Shown here in pieces: positions 42,193 to 51,745 of a stretch of DNA of 64,000 nucleotides. Under the pieces are notes generated by a model that was not told where the DNA came from, ran no database searches, and saw only the letters and a list, made by a program, of their open reading frames with translations. The stretch lies in contig CACYQX010000005.1 in NCBI GenBank assembly GCA_902776725.1, positions 28,144 to 92,143 on the forward strand, written 5' to 3'. The stretch comes from an uncultured Eubacteriales bacterium (GTDB lineage Bacteria > Bacillota > Clostridia > Peptostreptococcales > Anaerovoracaceae). Position numbers and translations under genes: made by a program. Every line of letters starts with the position of its first letter. Position 1 is the first letter of the stretch.

Positions 42193-43478
42193 GCGATATT
42201 ACTCGTAAAACAGCATACGAGATACTCCTCAAGATTGAGAAAGAGGGAGCATACGGAAGCACCGAGATTCTCTCAAGAGAGGCTGAATGGAGCGAAGTTG
42301 ACGGAGGATTTTTGCGTCGCCTGGTTTACGGCGTGATGGAGAAGAAACTCTATCTGGACTACATCCTCGATAGACTAGTATCAAAGGGAATCAAAAGGGT
42401 AGACAAAAAAGCACTCACGCTGCTCAGGATGGGGCTCTATCAGATGCTCTTTATGGATAGCGTTCCGGAGTACGCCGCGATTGACTCTTCCGTGGAGCTC
42501 GCAAAGGATGTGGCTCGCGGAAAAGACGGTTTCGTAAATGCCGTCCTAAGGAATTATTCCAGAGAAGAGAATTTGGAGGTTCCGAGTAAGGATCAAAGCG
42601 TTGCTAAGCAGCTTTCAATCAAGCATTCGGTAGACGAGAGCATAATTGAAAACTGGATTGACGAATTCGGCTTGGATGAATGCGAAGATATGCTATCGGC
42701 TATCGACGCCGACGCATCCAAAACAGGAGTTAATCTAAGAGTAAACCTCATGAAGAATTCTCGTGAAGATGCAAAGCGCGAACTTGCGGCTCTGGGGATA
42801 GATACGGCGGATTCTTCGCTTTCGCAAAGATCCTTAATCGTGAAGGATACGGGGAGCATAAGAATTACCGAGACGGACATCTACAGGCGAGGAGGAATAT
42901 CGATTCAGAGTCAGGAATCGACGTGGATTGCGGATCTCGTAAAGGCTGCTCCGGGTCAGAGAATCATAGATGCCTGTGCCGCACCCGGGGGCAAGACAAT
43001 GGCGCTGGCAGAGAGCATGGAGAACAAGGGCAAAATCCTTGCCTGGGATATATACGATCATAGGGTAGAGCAGATTAGAGAGCAGGCGGAGAGACTCGGA
43101 ATCGTCATAGCCGATGCAAAGGTATGCGACGCGGGTGAATATATACCGGAGCTGTTTGAGGGCTTTGATGCCGTACTCGTGGACGCCCCTTGTTCGGGAT
43201 TTGGTGTCATGTCGAGCAAGCCGGAAATCAGATATAAGAGCATGCGCGAAGTAGATGAGCTTCCGGACATTCAGTATAAGATACTGGATAACTGCTCAAA
43301 GTATGTGAAGCCGGGCGGAAGAATAATTTACAGCACTTGTACTATAAACGCGCGAGAAAATCAATTGATCGTTGCGGAGTTTTTAAGAAAGAATCACTGG
43401 TTTAAATTAGAGTTTGAAAAGCAACTCTTGCCGCAGGAGGGATACAAAGGATTCTATGCGGCGATAATTAGTCATTAG
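42189..43478 (+). CDS. rsmB: 16S rRNA (cytosine-967 C5)-methyltransferase RsmB
   Basis: The 429-residue protein has an N-terminal NusB-like RNA-binding domain (ARKTAYEILLKIEKEG type, residues 5-125, RLVYGVMEKKLYLDYIL, LLRMGLYQMLFMDSVPEYAAIDSSVELAK) and a methyltransferase domain. The latter has the SAM loop DACAAPGGKTMALAE, VDAPCSGFGVMSSKPEIRYK (Cys and PC motif) and the nucleophile in YSTCTINARENQLIV. GTG start inside the yugP stop region. In many Firmicutes rlmN follows here, but prpC is next instead. Confidence 0.94.
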   Translation: MSDITRKTAYEILLKIEKEGAYGSTEILSREAEWSEVDGGFLRRLVYGVMEKKLYLDYILDRLVSKGIKRVDKKALTLLRMGLYQMLFMDSVPEYAAIDSSVELAKDVARGKDGFVNAVLRNYSREENLEVPSKDQSVAKQLSIKHSVDESIIENWIDEFGLDECEDMLSAIDADASKTGVNLRVNLMKNSREDAKRELAALGIDTADSSLSQRSLIVKDTGSIRITETDIYRRGGISIQSQESTWIADLVKAAPGQRIIDACAAPGGKTMALAESMENKGKILAWDIYDHRVEQIREQAERLGIVIADAKVCDAGEYIPELFEGFDAVLVDAPCSGFGVMSSKPEIRYKSMREVDELPDIQYKILDNCSKYVKPGGRIIYSTCTINARENQLIVAEFLRKNHWFKLEFEKQLLPQEGYKGFYAAIISH

Positions 43479-43499
43479 GAAAGAAAGGAGAACATCCTT

Positions 43500-44237
43500 A
43501 TGGATGTTGGATTCAAAACCGACAAAGGGAAAATGCGAAGCAATAATGAAGACGCATTCTTCGTAATGAAGCATGACGGAATCCTCATTATTGCCGATGG
43601 AGTGGGTGGTACGCGCTCGGGTGAGATTGCAAGCCATACGGCGGTAAACGAGGTGGCTCAGTATTTTGAAGACAAGCCGCTTAAAGAAACCGACGAGATG
43701 GGAATCTGCACCGAGCTTTTGACTGCGGTAAAGAGGGCAAACTTCAGGGTTTATGATACGGCCCAGAGGTATATAACCAACCGTGGAATGGCGACTACCA
43801 TGGTAATAGCCTGCGTTCGCGGAAACGACGTTTATATTTGCAATGTCGGAGACAGCAGGGCATACGTCTTTGACGGAGTTGAGCTAACTCAGATTTCGGA
43901 AGACCATACCTATGTCAACGAACTCGTAAAGGCGGGCGTGATTTCCAGGGCAGAAGCCAGAAACCATACGGATAAGAATATGATTACAAAGGCGATCGGC
44001 GCCGAACAGAACGTCGATCCTGACTTTTTCCATACGACAATAAGCGAGGGAGACGCGCTGCTCCTCTGTACCGACGGACTCTATGGTGAGGTTACGGATA
44101 CGGAGATAGAGGCGATCTTCCTTGAGGGAGAAGATATGAGTGAGGTCTGCGAACTTCTCGTTCAAAGGGCCAACGAAAACGGGGGACATGATAATATCAC
44201 AGTTATCTGCGCCAAATTGGGGGAGGGTGACAGATGA
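43500..44237 (+). CDS. prpC: PP2C-type Ser/Thr protein phosphatase (PrpC/Stp)
   Basis: A manganese-dependent phosphatase that reverses PrkC phosphorylation. The 245 residues show the PP2C metal motifs: TDKGKMRSNNEDAF, IIADGVGGTRSGEIAS, VCNVGDSRAYV-type sequence (ICNVGDSRAYVFDG), LLLCTDGLYGEVTD and GGHDNITVI. AAAGGAGA precedes the ATG. Its stop overlaps the kinase start (ATGA), so the antagonist pair is translated together. Confidence 0.96.
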   Translation: MDVGFKTDKGKMRSNNEDAFFVMKHDGILIIADGVGGTRSGEIASHTAVNEVAQYFEDKPLKETDEMGICTELLTAVKRANFRVYDTAQRYITNRGMATTMVIACVRGNDVYICNVGDSRAYVFDGVELTQISEDHTYVNELVKAGVISRAEARNHTDKNMITKAIGAEQNVDPDFFHTTISEGDALLLCTDGLYGEVTDTEIEAIFLEGEDMSEVCELLVQRANENGGHDNITVICAKLGEGDR

Positions 44238-46291
44238 GCAAATTATTAGCGGGAAGGTACGAGCTGGTCGATAAGATTGGCGAAGGCGGAATGGCCGTCG
44301 TGTATAAGGGCAAGGACAGACTGCTTAACAGATATGTCGCAATAAAGATTCTGAGACCTGAGTACACAAAGGATGAAAAATTTGTAGAGAGCTTCAAGAG
44401 CGAGTCGCAAGCTGCGGCCGGTCTTCAGCATCCGAATATAGTTGCCGTCTATGACGTAGGTGTTGCGGGAAGCATCAACTTTATTGTTATGGAGCTCGTC
44501 GAAGGAAAGACTCTCTCCGAAGTAATAGATGAGCAGGCACCCATGGATTACAAGGTTGCCATAGATTATGCAAAGCAGATGGCATCTGCGCTTGCGCTTG
44601 CGCATAAACACCAAATTGTTCATAGAGACGTAAAGCCTCATAATATTTTGGTTACCGAGGACGGAATCGCAAAGCTTACGGACTTTGGTATTGCGCGTGC
44701 GGTTAGCAGCTCCACATCCATGGTGGATACCAATAAGATAATAGGATCCGTTCATTATTTCTCGCCGGAACAGGCAAGAGGTTCATACGTGGATGAGCGT
44801 TCGGATATTTATTCGCTCGGAATTGTTCTCTATGAAATGCTAACCGGCAAGGTTCCCTTTGACGGTGACAATCCTGTCGAGGTAGCGCTCAAGCATATCA
44901 ACGAGGATATAGTTCCTCCTTCAAAGCTCGTGAAGGGCGTGCCGCCAAATTTGGAACGCCTGGTGCTTAAGGCAACGGATAAATTCCAGACGAATAGATA
45001 TAAGTCGGCTGACGAGATGCTTGAGGATCTCAACAGTGTAGAATTTGTAACCAACTACCTAAAGGATAGGCCCGATTTAATTACAGCGGGAATGCCAGGC
45101 GCAAGAACCGCACCCAAGTCAGAGCAAAAACCCGTAGTGGACCCGAGTCGTAAGCCGGGAGGAGAGCAGATTCAAGCCTCATCCGGACAAACGAGAGATC
45201 AAGGTTCGGACGGTACCAATGGAAAGGGAAATAACGGAAGGAAGAAGCCGATTCTCCTTCTCGTAATCGCTCTATTGATTCTGGCGGCGCTTATCGGAAT
45301 AATATTTGCAGGTAAGACCGGAGGGAAACAGGAAGAAGTCAAGGTTCCGAACGTGCTCAATATGACGTTCGATGAGGCCAAGGCGGAACTCGCAAAGGTA
45401 GGTCTTAATATCTCGCGAGGAGAAGATGTCAGCAGCGACGACGTAGAAGTCGGAGATATTGCGCAGCAGCTTCCGATTGAAGGATCCAATGTTAAGACGG
45501 GCAGCATTGTAGAAGTTAAGCTGAGCTCGGGACCGGGTGAAATTGAAGTTCCGGATCTCAAGGGTATGACCTTTGAGGAGGCTAGGGCGCAGCTCGAGGC
45601 AAGAGGTCTAAAGGGCGTCAAGGGCGAAAGCAGATACAGCGACTCCGTTGCAATGAATCTTGTTCTTACAAGTGATCCCGAAGCCACAAAGATGATGAAA
45701 CCGGGCGAGACGGTAGTTCTTATAATGAGCGACGGACCGGAGTCAAAGACAGAGCTTGTACCAAATCTCTATGGTATGGAGTTTGCGTCGGAAAGCGAGC
45801 TACGTTCATATCTGCAGAACTATTCGTTTGACCTCGGAAGCATGACCGAAGAGGAAAGCGAGAATCCGACCGGTTCAATCATATCGCAAAGCCCTGCCGC
45901 CGGCGAAACCGCCAACAAAGGCACGGCTATAGACGTAGTAATAGCAAAGCTGATAACGGACGTTGAGATACCGTCATTTACAGGGAAAACTTTGGGAGAA
46001 GCAGAGGCTGAGGCTAATGCTCTTGGGTTAACTGTTATTCCGGACTATGTTGACGATCCTACGGGAACGGGAACGCCGGGAACAATCATAGGACAGAACA
46101 GACAGGCAGGAACCCGGGTCCAGCCGGGTTCCGATGAATCGTATATTACGCTGAGTGTAATAAAGGACAGACAGGAACCGCAGCCTGAGGAAAACCAAGG
46201 CGAATCGCAAGGTGAAAGCGGCGGCGAGAACCAGGGCGAAGAATCTGGCGGTGAGAATTCCGAAGCCGGTGGCGAAAACAATGGGGGCTAA
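44234..46291 (+). CDS. prkC: PASTA-domain Ser/Thr protein kinase (PrkC/StkP type)
   Basis: A membrane kinase that senses muropeptides or lipid II and phosphorylates cell-division and envelope proteins. The 685-residue protein has a cytosolic kinase domain (about 9-270; GEGGMAVVY loop, Lys38, HRDVKPHN with Asp132, DFG with Asp150), a basic linker, one membrane helix (about 338-360) and four outside PASTA repeats (about 366-640). The last ~40 residues are a low-complexity Glu/Gly/Asn tail. The paired phosphatase lies upstream and rsgA follows 6 bp later, the standard Firmicute order. Confidence 0.96.
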   Translation: MSKLLAGRYELVDKIGEGGMAVVYKGKDRLLNRYVAIKILRPEYTKDEKFVESFKSESQAAAGLQHPNIVAVYDVGVAGSINFIVMELVEGKTLSEVIDEQAPMDYKVAIDYAKQMASALALAHKHQIVHRDVKPHNILVTEDGIAKLTDFGIARAVSSSTSMVDTNKIIGSVHYFSPEQARGSYVDERSDIYSLGIVLYEMLTGKVPFDGDNPVEVALKHINEDIVPPSKLVKGVPPNLERLVLKATDKFQTNRYKSADEMLEDLNSVEFVTNYLKDRPDLITAGMPGARTAPKSEQKPVVDPSRKPGGEQIQASSGQTRDQGSDGTNGKGNNGRKKPILLLVIALLILAALIGIIFAGKTGGKQEEVKVPNVLNMTFDEAKAELAKVGLNISRGEDVSSDDVEVGDIAQQLPIEGSNVKTGSIVEVKLSSGPGEIEVPDLKGMTFEEARAQLEARGLKGVKGESRYSDSVAMNLVLTSDPEATKMMKPGETVVLIMSDGPESKTELVPNLYGMEFASESELRSYLQNYSFDLGSMTEEESENPTGSIISQSPAAGETANKGTAIDVVIAKLITDVEIPSFTGKTLGEAEAEANALGLTVIPDYVDDPTGTGTPGTIIGQNRQAGTRVQPGSDESYITLSVIKDRQEPQPEENQGESQGESGGENQGEESGGENSEAGGENNGG

Positions 46292-46297
46292 TCGCTG

Positions 46298-47176
46298 ATG
46301 AAAGGATTGGTTCTTAAAGGTATAGGCGGTTTCTATTTTGTCGAAACGAGTGAAGGCATAGTCAGAGCAAAAGCGAGGGGCGTATTCAAAAAGGATCGAA
46401 ATCTCCTTGTCGTCGGCGATGAGGTAGAAGTTCAGATTGCGGAGAACGCCGAGGACGATTCTTGGATAACAGAGATTTTTCCGAGACGCAATAGTTTTTC
46501 GAGACCTCCGATATCCAATATCGACAAACTCATGGTGGTATTTGCCGCAGCTAATCCCGCTCCGAACTTTGTCGTAATAGATAAGATGCTCGTTATGGCA
46601 GAGCGAAAGGGAATCGAACCGATAGTCTGCATCAATAAATCGGACTTGGCAGCGCCCGATGAAGTTGCTCATATAAAGTCGATATACGAGGGCGTCTATA
46701 AGACCTTTGTAACAAATGCCAAGGCGGGAGCGGGCCTCAGTGAAGTCCGAGCCGAAATCACTGGATATAAGGTTGCGCTTGCGGGTCCGTCGGGAGTCGG
46801 CAAATCCACGATTGTGAACGCTATCGCGCCTGAAGGCAATATGGAGACCGGAGATATTAGCGACAAAACATCGAGGGGTAAGCATACGACGAGACATGTC
46901 GAGATACTTCGGGTCGACGATGGGTATATATTTGATACACCTGGATTCACTTCGCTCGATCTGGACGGAGATATAGGTGAATACGAGCTCGGCGATTACT
47001 ATCCCGAGATAAGAGATGCCGCAGAGAGCTGTAAGTTTGCGGACTGTATGCATATAAATGAACCGGAATGCGGCGTGAAGGACGCGCTTTCTTCCGGAGG
47101 CGTTTCAAAGGAAAGATACGCAACATATTTGGAATTAGTCAAGGAATTAAGAGAAAGAGGAAAGAAGTATGAGTAA
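46298..47176 (+). CDS. rsgA: Small ribosomal subunit biogenesis GTPase RsgA
   Basis: A circularly permuted GTPase that checks the maturing 30S subunit. The 292-residue protein has an N-terminal OB fold, then G4 before G1: VCINKSDL, later GPSGVGKSTIVNAI (P-loop) and DTPGFTSLDL (G3). The C-terminal zinc finger is CKFADCMHINEPECGV. It overlaps rpe by 8 bp. Confidence 0.96.
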   Translation: MKGLVLKGIGGFYFVETSEGIVRAKARGVFKKDRNLLVVGDEVEVQIAENAEDDSWITEIFPRRNSFSRPPISNIDKLMVVFAAANPAPNFVVIDKMLVMAERKGIEPIVCINKSDLAAPDEVAHIKSIYEGVYKTFVTNAKAGAGLSEVRAEITGYKVALAGPSGVGKSTIVNAIAPEGNMETGDISDKTSRGKHTTRHVEILRVDDGYIFDTPGFTSLDLDGDIGEYELGDYYPEIRDAAESCKFADCMHINEPECGVKDALSSGGVSKERYATYLELVKELRERGKKYE

Positions 47177-47822
47177 ATTGGCACCGTCATTACTTTCGGC
47201 TGATTTTTCAAAACTGGGAGAGCAGGCTGAACTCGTGAGCAAAAATGGGGCGGACTATATCCATGTCGATGTTATGGACGGACATTTCGTTCCAAATATA
47301 ACATTTGGTGCGCTCGTTATGAAGTCGCTCAATAAATGCGATACGGCACCATACGATGTCCATCTCATGATTACGGACCCTGATAAATACGCACCGGGAT
47401 TTGTGACTGAGAAGACGGAATATATAACCGTTCATCAAGAGGCGTGCACACATCTTCACAGAACGATTCAGGGAATACACGAACTAGGTGTAAAAGCAGG
47501 TGTATCCATAAACCCGGCTACGCCGATAAGCGCAATAGAAAACGTATTGTGCGATGTGGATCTGGTTTTGGTGATGTCGGTTAATCCGGGATTCGGCGGA
47601 CAGAAATTCATACCGGTCGCCCTCGAGAAGATACGCGAGCTCGCAAAGATCAGAGCGAACGAAGGCTATGATTTTGTGATAGAGGTTGACGGAGGAGTTG
47701 ACCTTGAGAATGCCAAGGAGATTGCGGAAGCGGGATGTGATATTCTGGTTGCAGGGTCGCAGGTATTCGGGGCGGATGATATCGCAAAGCGCGTGAAGGA
47801 GTTCAAGGCAATAATCGAATAA
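47169..47822 (+). CDS. rpe: Ribulose-phosphate 3-epimerase
   Basis: It interconverts ribulose 5-phosphate and xylulose 5-phosphate in the pentose phosphate pathway. The 217-residue TIM barrel has APSLLSADFSKLGEQ, YIHVDVMDGHFVPNITFG (metal Asp/His), DVHLMITDPD, VMSVNPGFGGQKF and IEVDGGVDLENA. In many relatives thiN (thiamine pyrophosphokinase) follows; here a structured, apparently non-coding stretch takes its place. Confidence 0.96.
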   Translation: MSKLAPSLLSADFSKLGEQAELVSKNGADYIHVDVMDGHFVPNITFGALVMKSLNKCDTAPYDVHLMITDPDKYAPGFVTEKTEYITVHQEACTHLHRTIQGIHELGVKAGVSINPATPISAIENVLCDVDLVLVMSVNPGFGGQKFIPVALEKIRELAKIRANEGYDFVIEVDGGVDLENAKEIAEAGCDILVAGSQVFGADDIAKRVKEFKAIIE

Positions 47823-47848
47823 CCATTCTGCGGGTGAGCAAAGTGAAT

Positions 47849-48011
47849 GGTTTTGTCGCGCAGTTCTGGATGAATGGCGACAATTACACGAAACAAAAGA
47901 AGAACCTCTGTGAGGTTGGCAGCGGGTCGAAGACCTTCGATGCAACCCTCCAGAGGTTCAATTTTATTGAGTATGTAATCGCCCATTCATACAGCGGAGA
48001 CGACAAAAGCC
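47849..48011 (+). ncRNA. Rod-shaped structured RNA candidate (6S-like architecture), strand uncertain
   Basis: This 163-base stretch between rpe and the penicillin-binding protein gene folds onto itself along its whole length. The ends pair (GGTTTTGTCG at 47849-47858 with CGACAAAAGCC at 48001-48011). An inner helix follows (ATGAATGGCGA..TTAC at 47870-47887 with GTAATCGCCCATTCAT at 47975-47990). Then comes an open bubble (about 14 bases per side) and a long terminal hairpin (GAACCTCTG at 47902 with CAGAGGTTC at 47951, capped by TCGAAGACCTTCGA). A long rod with a central bubble is the plan of 6S RNA, but no sequence match to a known 6S was recognised. A miniature inverted-repeat element is the main alternative. 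An 83-codon open frame over it looks fortuitous. Confidence 0.45.
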
Positions 48012-48033
48012 GTTTGCTTTGCTTTAATCGTCA

Positions 48034-51000
48034 TTATGGACATGGCGGAGAGTGGAATTGTCCGTCACGATATCCATCATCGTAATCGTAATAGCCCTCG
48101 GCCTGCTTAATTAATTCCTTTACATCACCAACCTTCCAGTCAGTTGGATTCGAACCGTTCTGAGCTACGTAATCATCCCAGTCTTGCTGGGTGTAATAAG
48201 AATACTCGGCAGGAGAGGTCTCAACCCATGTGTTTTTGTGATTCTCACGGTCGGCAAGCCATTGTTGACAAGCGGCCTTGCGGGCTTCTTCTTCGGCGGC
48301 CTTTTGTGCGGCTGCATCAGCGGCGGCCTGCTTGGCAGCGGCTAGCTTTGTTTCCGCATCCGAGAGCTTGGCTATGAGATCATTTCCGACCGCGGCCTTC
48401 TGCTTGTCGTTGAGCGCGTTATATGCAGTGCGTGCTGCGACAATCGCTGCCTCATCTGCCGGTGTAGGCGAAGCGGGCAGGGCGTTTATCAGCGCGATTA
48501 CAGGATCGGCAGCGGCCTTATTGTCTGCATCTTCCTTCTGTTTCTTTTCCTCATAGATCTTTTCACCTTCAGGGGTAGTAGGATACTTGGAAGGATCGGG
48601 GTTGTGGAGGTGGCAGTATTCTTTTGGAAGCTCCTTAAGAGCCTCATCGTCGTAGCTTATATACTTTGATTCTTCGACATCCTTGCATTCAGGAGTTGCG
48701 AGCAATCCGCTCTCCTTGCAGATTTTGATCTTCTTCTCATAATCCTTGATGGACTTAAGTTCCTTCTCAGTGCCGGCAACAAAGTATTCTCCGGAGACGA
48801 TGATAACGTCATCAGGCATAGGAGCCCTTTCTCCGAGATAGCTACCTTCGAGCTGTGACATGATTTTTCCCCACATTGATGCAGCGGTAGAACTCATGGT
48901 GCTGAGCGGGGAGGTGATATCGCTTCCGATCCATACTGATGCCGAGTAATTGTTTGTAAATCCGTCAAACCAAATATCGTAGGAGTCCTGGGTTGTACCC
49001 GTCTTTCCTCCGACAAATGTATCGGGTATATTGGCATTTGTTCCGGTTCCTCTTGTAACTACACCATGCATTATGTCTGTCATAATCCATGCAACGCCGG
49101 GATCGAGAACCTCGTGTGCCACAGGTGTCTTTTCAAGAAGGACGTTTCCGTGCCTATCGAGGACCTTGGTATAAGGTGTTGTTTCGTATCTTACGCCGTT
49201 GTTGGGGAATGTGCTGAAGGCGCTTGCCATCTCGAGCGTTGTGACGCCGTAGGTCTGAGAACCGAGGGCAAGAGCCGCGGCGTTTAGGTCGTTAACGTCG
49301 CCTTCCTCAACAAGTGTGGTGATTCCGAATTTCTTTACGTTCTCGAATGAATAATCAACACCTACCTGGTACCAAAGCTTGACGGCGCAGGTATTGATGG
49401 AATCTATCATTGCCTGTCTTAATGTTACAGGACCGACGTATTTTTTCTCCGAGTTAACAGGCCAAACTTCTCCGCCGATTGTTGTCTTCTCGTCGACAAC
49501 GATGGATGCTGCGGTTAGGTAAGCTCCGTAAAGGTTTGCGCCTTGCTTGTCGATTCCGTAATTGACAAAGGTATGTCTTTCGCCATTTCTCATCTCGTCG
49601 ACACTCTGCTGAAGAGCCGCAGAGTAAACAGCAAGCGGTTTGATAGAAGAACCGGATTGACGAGGGGAGATAGCTCTGTTGAATATCTGTCTTCCCGTAG
49701 CGGTGCGTCCTCCGACCATTGCGATGATATGTCCCGTCTTGTTCTCTACTATGGTCATTGCAGCCTGCGGCTGAATGGTCTTGGATCCAAGCGAATATGA
49801 CGAGGATGGAACCATGCATGAACCGTCATCGTTAAAGACAAAGAAGTCCGGGTAGTCGTTGAAGAAGTCGGCGCTGATTATAAGGTCGCCATCGCTGTTG
49901 GCGGACTTATAGTTCATCGGTATATTTATGTATCCGCCGGAAATCGTATAGTAGTCCCAGTTGTCGTCGTAATAATACATCGATGGGAACTCAAGGCTAT
50001 AGTCGGTTTCGCCGTGAACGTCTGTCTTATAAATCTTCAGGAAGTTTCCGTAGAAGATAATCATTCTTCCGTCGGCCAAACGATCGTATTCATCCGCGTG
50101 CAGATAGTAATTGCCGTTTTCGTCAAAGGCGTTATCGTAGGAACGAAGAGTAATCATACCGTGTTCGTTGATTACGTTGCCTTCAGAATCGAATTCAGGA
50201 TAGACTTCAGGATAGTTTTCGGGGTTTGCAAACTCGTTTGCGATTACCTGTTGTGCTACAGGATCCATTGTTGAATAGATGGTAAGACCACCCTGATAAA
50301 CGAGTCTCCATGCGGAAGTATAATCCAAGCCTTTTTCTTCCTGAAGGTCATTGATTACCTCGGTTATTACGTAGTCGGCAAAATATGTTGCAGGACCGCT
50401 GTTATAAGTGGTGAAGTCGGGATTAAGCATATCCATGAGTTGGACCTTGATTGCGGCATCATATTCTTCCTGCGTAATAAGCTCCTGCTCAAGCATGAGA
50501 GCAAGGCAGAGATTTCTTCTTTCGCGGCTTATATCGTTTGCTATATAAACGCCGTCGGCAGTCTCCTTAAGTGCAATATCCGGGTACTGATCTGCGGTTC
50601 CTCCCTCTACGAAATTGACGAGCTGGTAGCCGTCGGGGAGCTGTGGGAGAGCCGCAAGAGTCGCGGCTTCGGCAATGGTTAGCTCACTTACGCTCTTTTT
50701 GAAATAGGACTGGGCTGCAGTTTCTATTCCCCAGCTGCCGTAGCCAAAATAGATTGTATTGAGGTAGGCCTCGAGAATTTCTTCTTTGCTGAGGGCCTTT
50801 TCTATTTTTAGTGAGTAATATGCCTCGGCTATCTTACGCTTGATGCTGTATTCGAACTGAGAATCAGTAAGGAAAACGTTTCTTGCGAGCTGCTGGGTGA
50901 TGGTACTCGTACCGCTGATCTGTCCGCCGCCGCCCGGGAGAACGTATTCCAAAACCGCACCGATTATACGTCTAAAGTTAAAGCCGTGGTGGGTTCTAAA

Positions 51001-51705
51001 GGTTTTGTCCTCGATTGCAATAAAGGCATCTTGGACGTGCTTTGGTATATCGTCAATAGAAGCCATCTCTCGGTTTGTTCCGGAGAATATGGCATCTATT
51101 TCATTTCCGTTGGCATCATACATAACGGATGTCTCGTTAAGCATATCCGCTATATTTGTTGGATCGATAGGTGGTGTTTCGGAGATTACCGAGTAGACAT
51201 AGTAAAACACTATGCCGCCTACGATAAGCATAGAACAAATGAGGAAGAGGAGGATTCCCTTGAGAATAGGGTGCCCCTTCTTTTTCTTTTTATTTTTATT
51301 TGAATTGCTTCTTCTTATAGGTTCCTCTGTCTGAGGTTCAGCCTTGCTCTTGGCAGATGATTTGCCCTTTGGTGCAGACTTGCTCTTAGAGGTTGTGCCT
51401 GAAGCCTGTTTTCTGGTTCTTGCGCTTGCAGCAGAAGCAGAAGCACCTGCGGCAACTCCGGCAGCGGCACCATCTCTTTTGACATTGGTGCGGTTTCTTC
51501 TGGAGAGGGGAGCCTCTTTTGGAGTCTCTTTCGCCGGTTTTTCATGGTGCGTCAAAGGAACCTCAGTGACCGTGATCTTATCAGCGGCCTCTGCGGCATC
51601 CAGGTCGGATCTGTTATATACCGTTGTGCTCATTTGCCACTCGGGATATGATGGTGAGGCTGTTTTTACCTCATTATCAACCGGTGGCTTCTTGTTTTGA
51701 CTCAT
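48034..51705 (-). CDS. Class A penicillin-binding protein (PBP1A type) with a long C-terminal extension
   Basis: A bifunctional peptidoglycan synthase of 1223 residues, much longer than most PBP1A (700-900). The N-terminal 140 residues are a disordered, Lys/Ala/Ser-rich cytosolic tail. One membrane helix follows (about 146-168), then the glycosyltransferase domain (EDKTFRTHHGFN, GTSTITQQLARN) and the transpeptidase domain (SGSSIKP, DSINTC, KTGTTQ). After the catalytic part come a Cys-containing linker and a helical stretch (VIALINALPASPTPADEAAIVAARTAY...) of the FIVAR-like type seen in cell-surface proteins. An Ala/Lys/Glu coiled coil and a Tyr/Asp-rich end complete the protein. GAGGTA precedes the ATG. 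Monocistronic. Confidence 0.93.
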   Translation of the reverse strand: MSQNKKPPVDNEVKTASPSYPEWQMSTTVYNRSDLDAAEAADKITVTEVPLTHHEKPAKETPKEAPLSRRNRTNVKRDGAAAGVAAGASASAASARTRKQASGTTSKSKSAPKGKSSAKSKAEPQTEEPIRRSNSNKNKKKKKGHPILKGILLFLICSMLIVGGIVFYYVYSVISETPPIDPTNIADMLNETSVMYDANGNEIDAIFSGTNREMASIDDIPKHVQDAFIAIEDKTFRTHHGFNFRRIIGAVLEYVLPGGGGQISGTSTITQQLARNVFLTDSQFEYSIKRKIAEAYYSLKIEKALSKEEILEAYLNTIYFGYGSWGIETAAQSYFKKSVSELTIAEAATLAALPQLPDGYQLVNFVEGGTADQYPDIALKETADGVYIANDISRERRNLCLALMLEQELITQEEYDAAIKVQLMDMLNPDFTTYNSGPATYFADYVITEVINDLQEEKGLDYTSAWRLVYQGGLTIYSTMDPVAQQVIANEFANPENYPEVYPEFDSEGNVINEHGMITLRSYDNAFDENGNYYLHADEYDRLADGRMIIFYGNFLKIYKTDVHGETDYSLEFPSMYYYDDNWDYYTISGGYINIPMNYKSANSDGDLIISADFFNDYPDFFVFNDDGSCMVPSSSYSLGSKTIQPQAAMTIVENKTGHIIAMVGGRTATGRQIFNRAISPRQSGSSIKPLAVYSAALQQSVDEMRNGERHTFVNYGIDKQGANLYGAYLTAASIVVDEKTTIGGEVWPVNSEKKYVGPVTLRQAMIDSINTCAVKLWYQVGVDYSFENVKKFGITTLVEEGDVNDLNAAALALGSQTYGVTTLEMASAFSTFPNNGVRYETTPYTKVLDRHGNVLLEKTPVAHEVLDPGVAWIMTDIMHGVVTRGTGTNANIPDTFVGGKTGTTQDSYDIWFDGFTNNYSASVWIGSDITSPLSTMSSTAASMWGKIMSQLEGSYLGERAPMPDDVIIVSGEYFVAGTEKELKSIKDYEKKIKICKESGLLATPECKDVEESKYISYDDEALKELPKEYCHLHNPDPSKYPTTPEGEKIYEEKKQKEDADNKAAADPVIALINALPASPTPADEAAIVAARTAYNALNDKQKAAVGNDLIAKLSDAETKLAAAKQAAADAAAQKAAEEEARKAACQQWLADRENHKNTWVETSPAEYSYYTQQDWDDYVAQNGSNPTDWKVGDVKELIKQAEGYYDYDDGYRDGQFHSPPCP

Positions 51706-51745
51706 ATCTCAGTACCTCGCCTCTGAAAAAGCATAATACACAGCA

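Noticed and set aside
46028-47053. A 341-codon minus-strand open frame opposite rsgA and the end of prkC
   Set aside because: It lies antisense to two well-supported genes, has no ribosome site or family motif, and reflects codon bias of the real strand.
47834-48085. An 83-codon plus-strand frame over the structured RNA
   Set aside because: It has no recognisable motif, overlaps the penicillin-binding protein stop, and the strong intramolecular pairing explains the sequence better.
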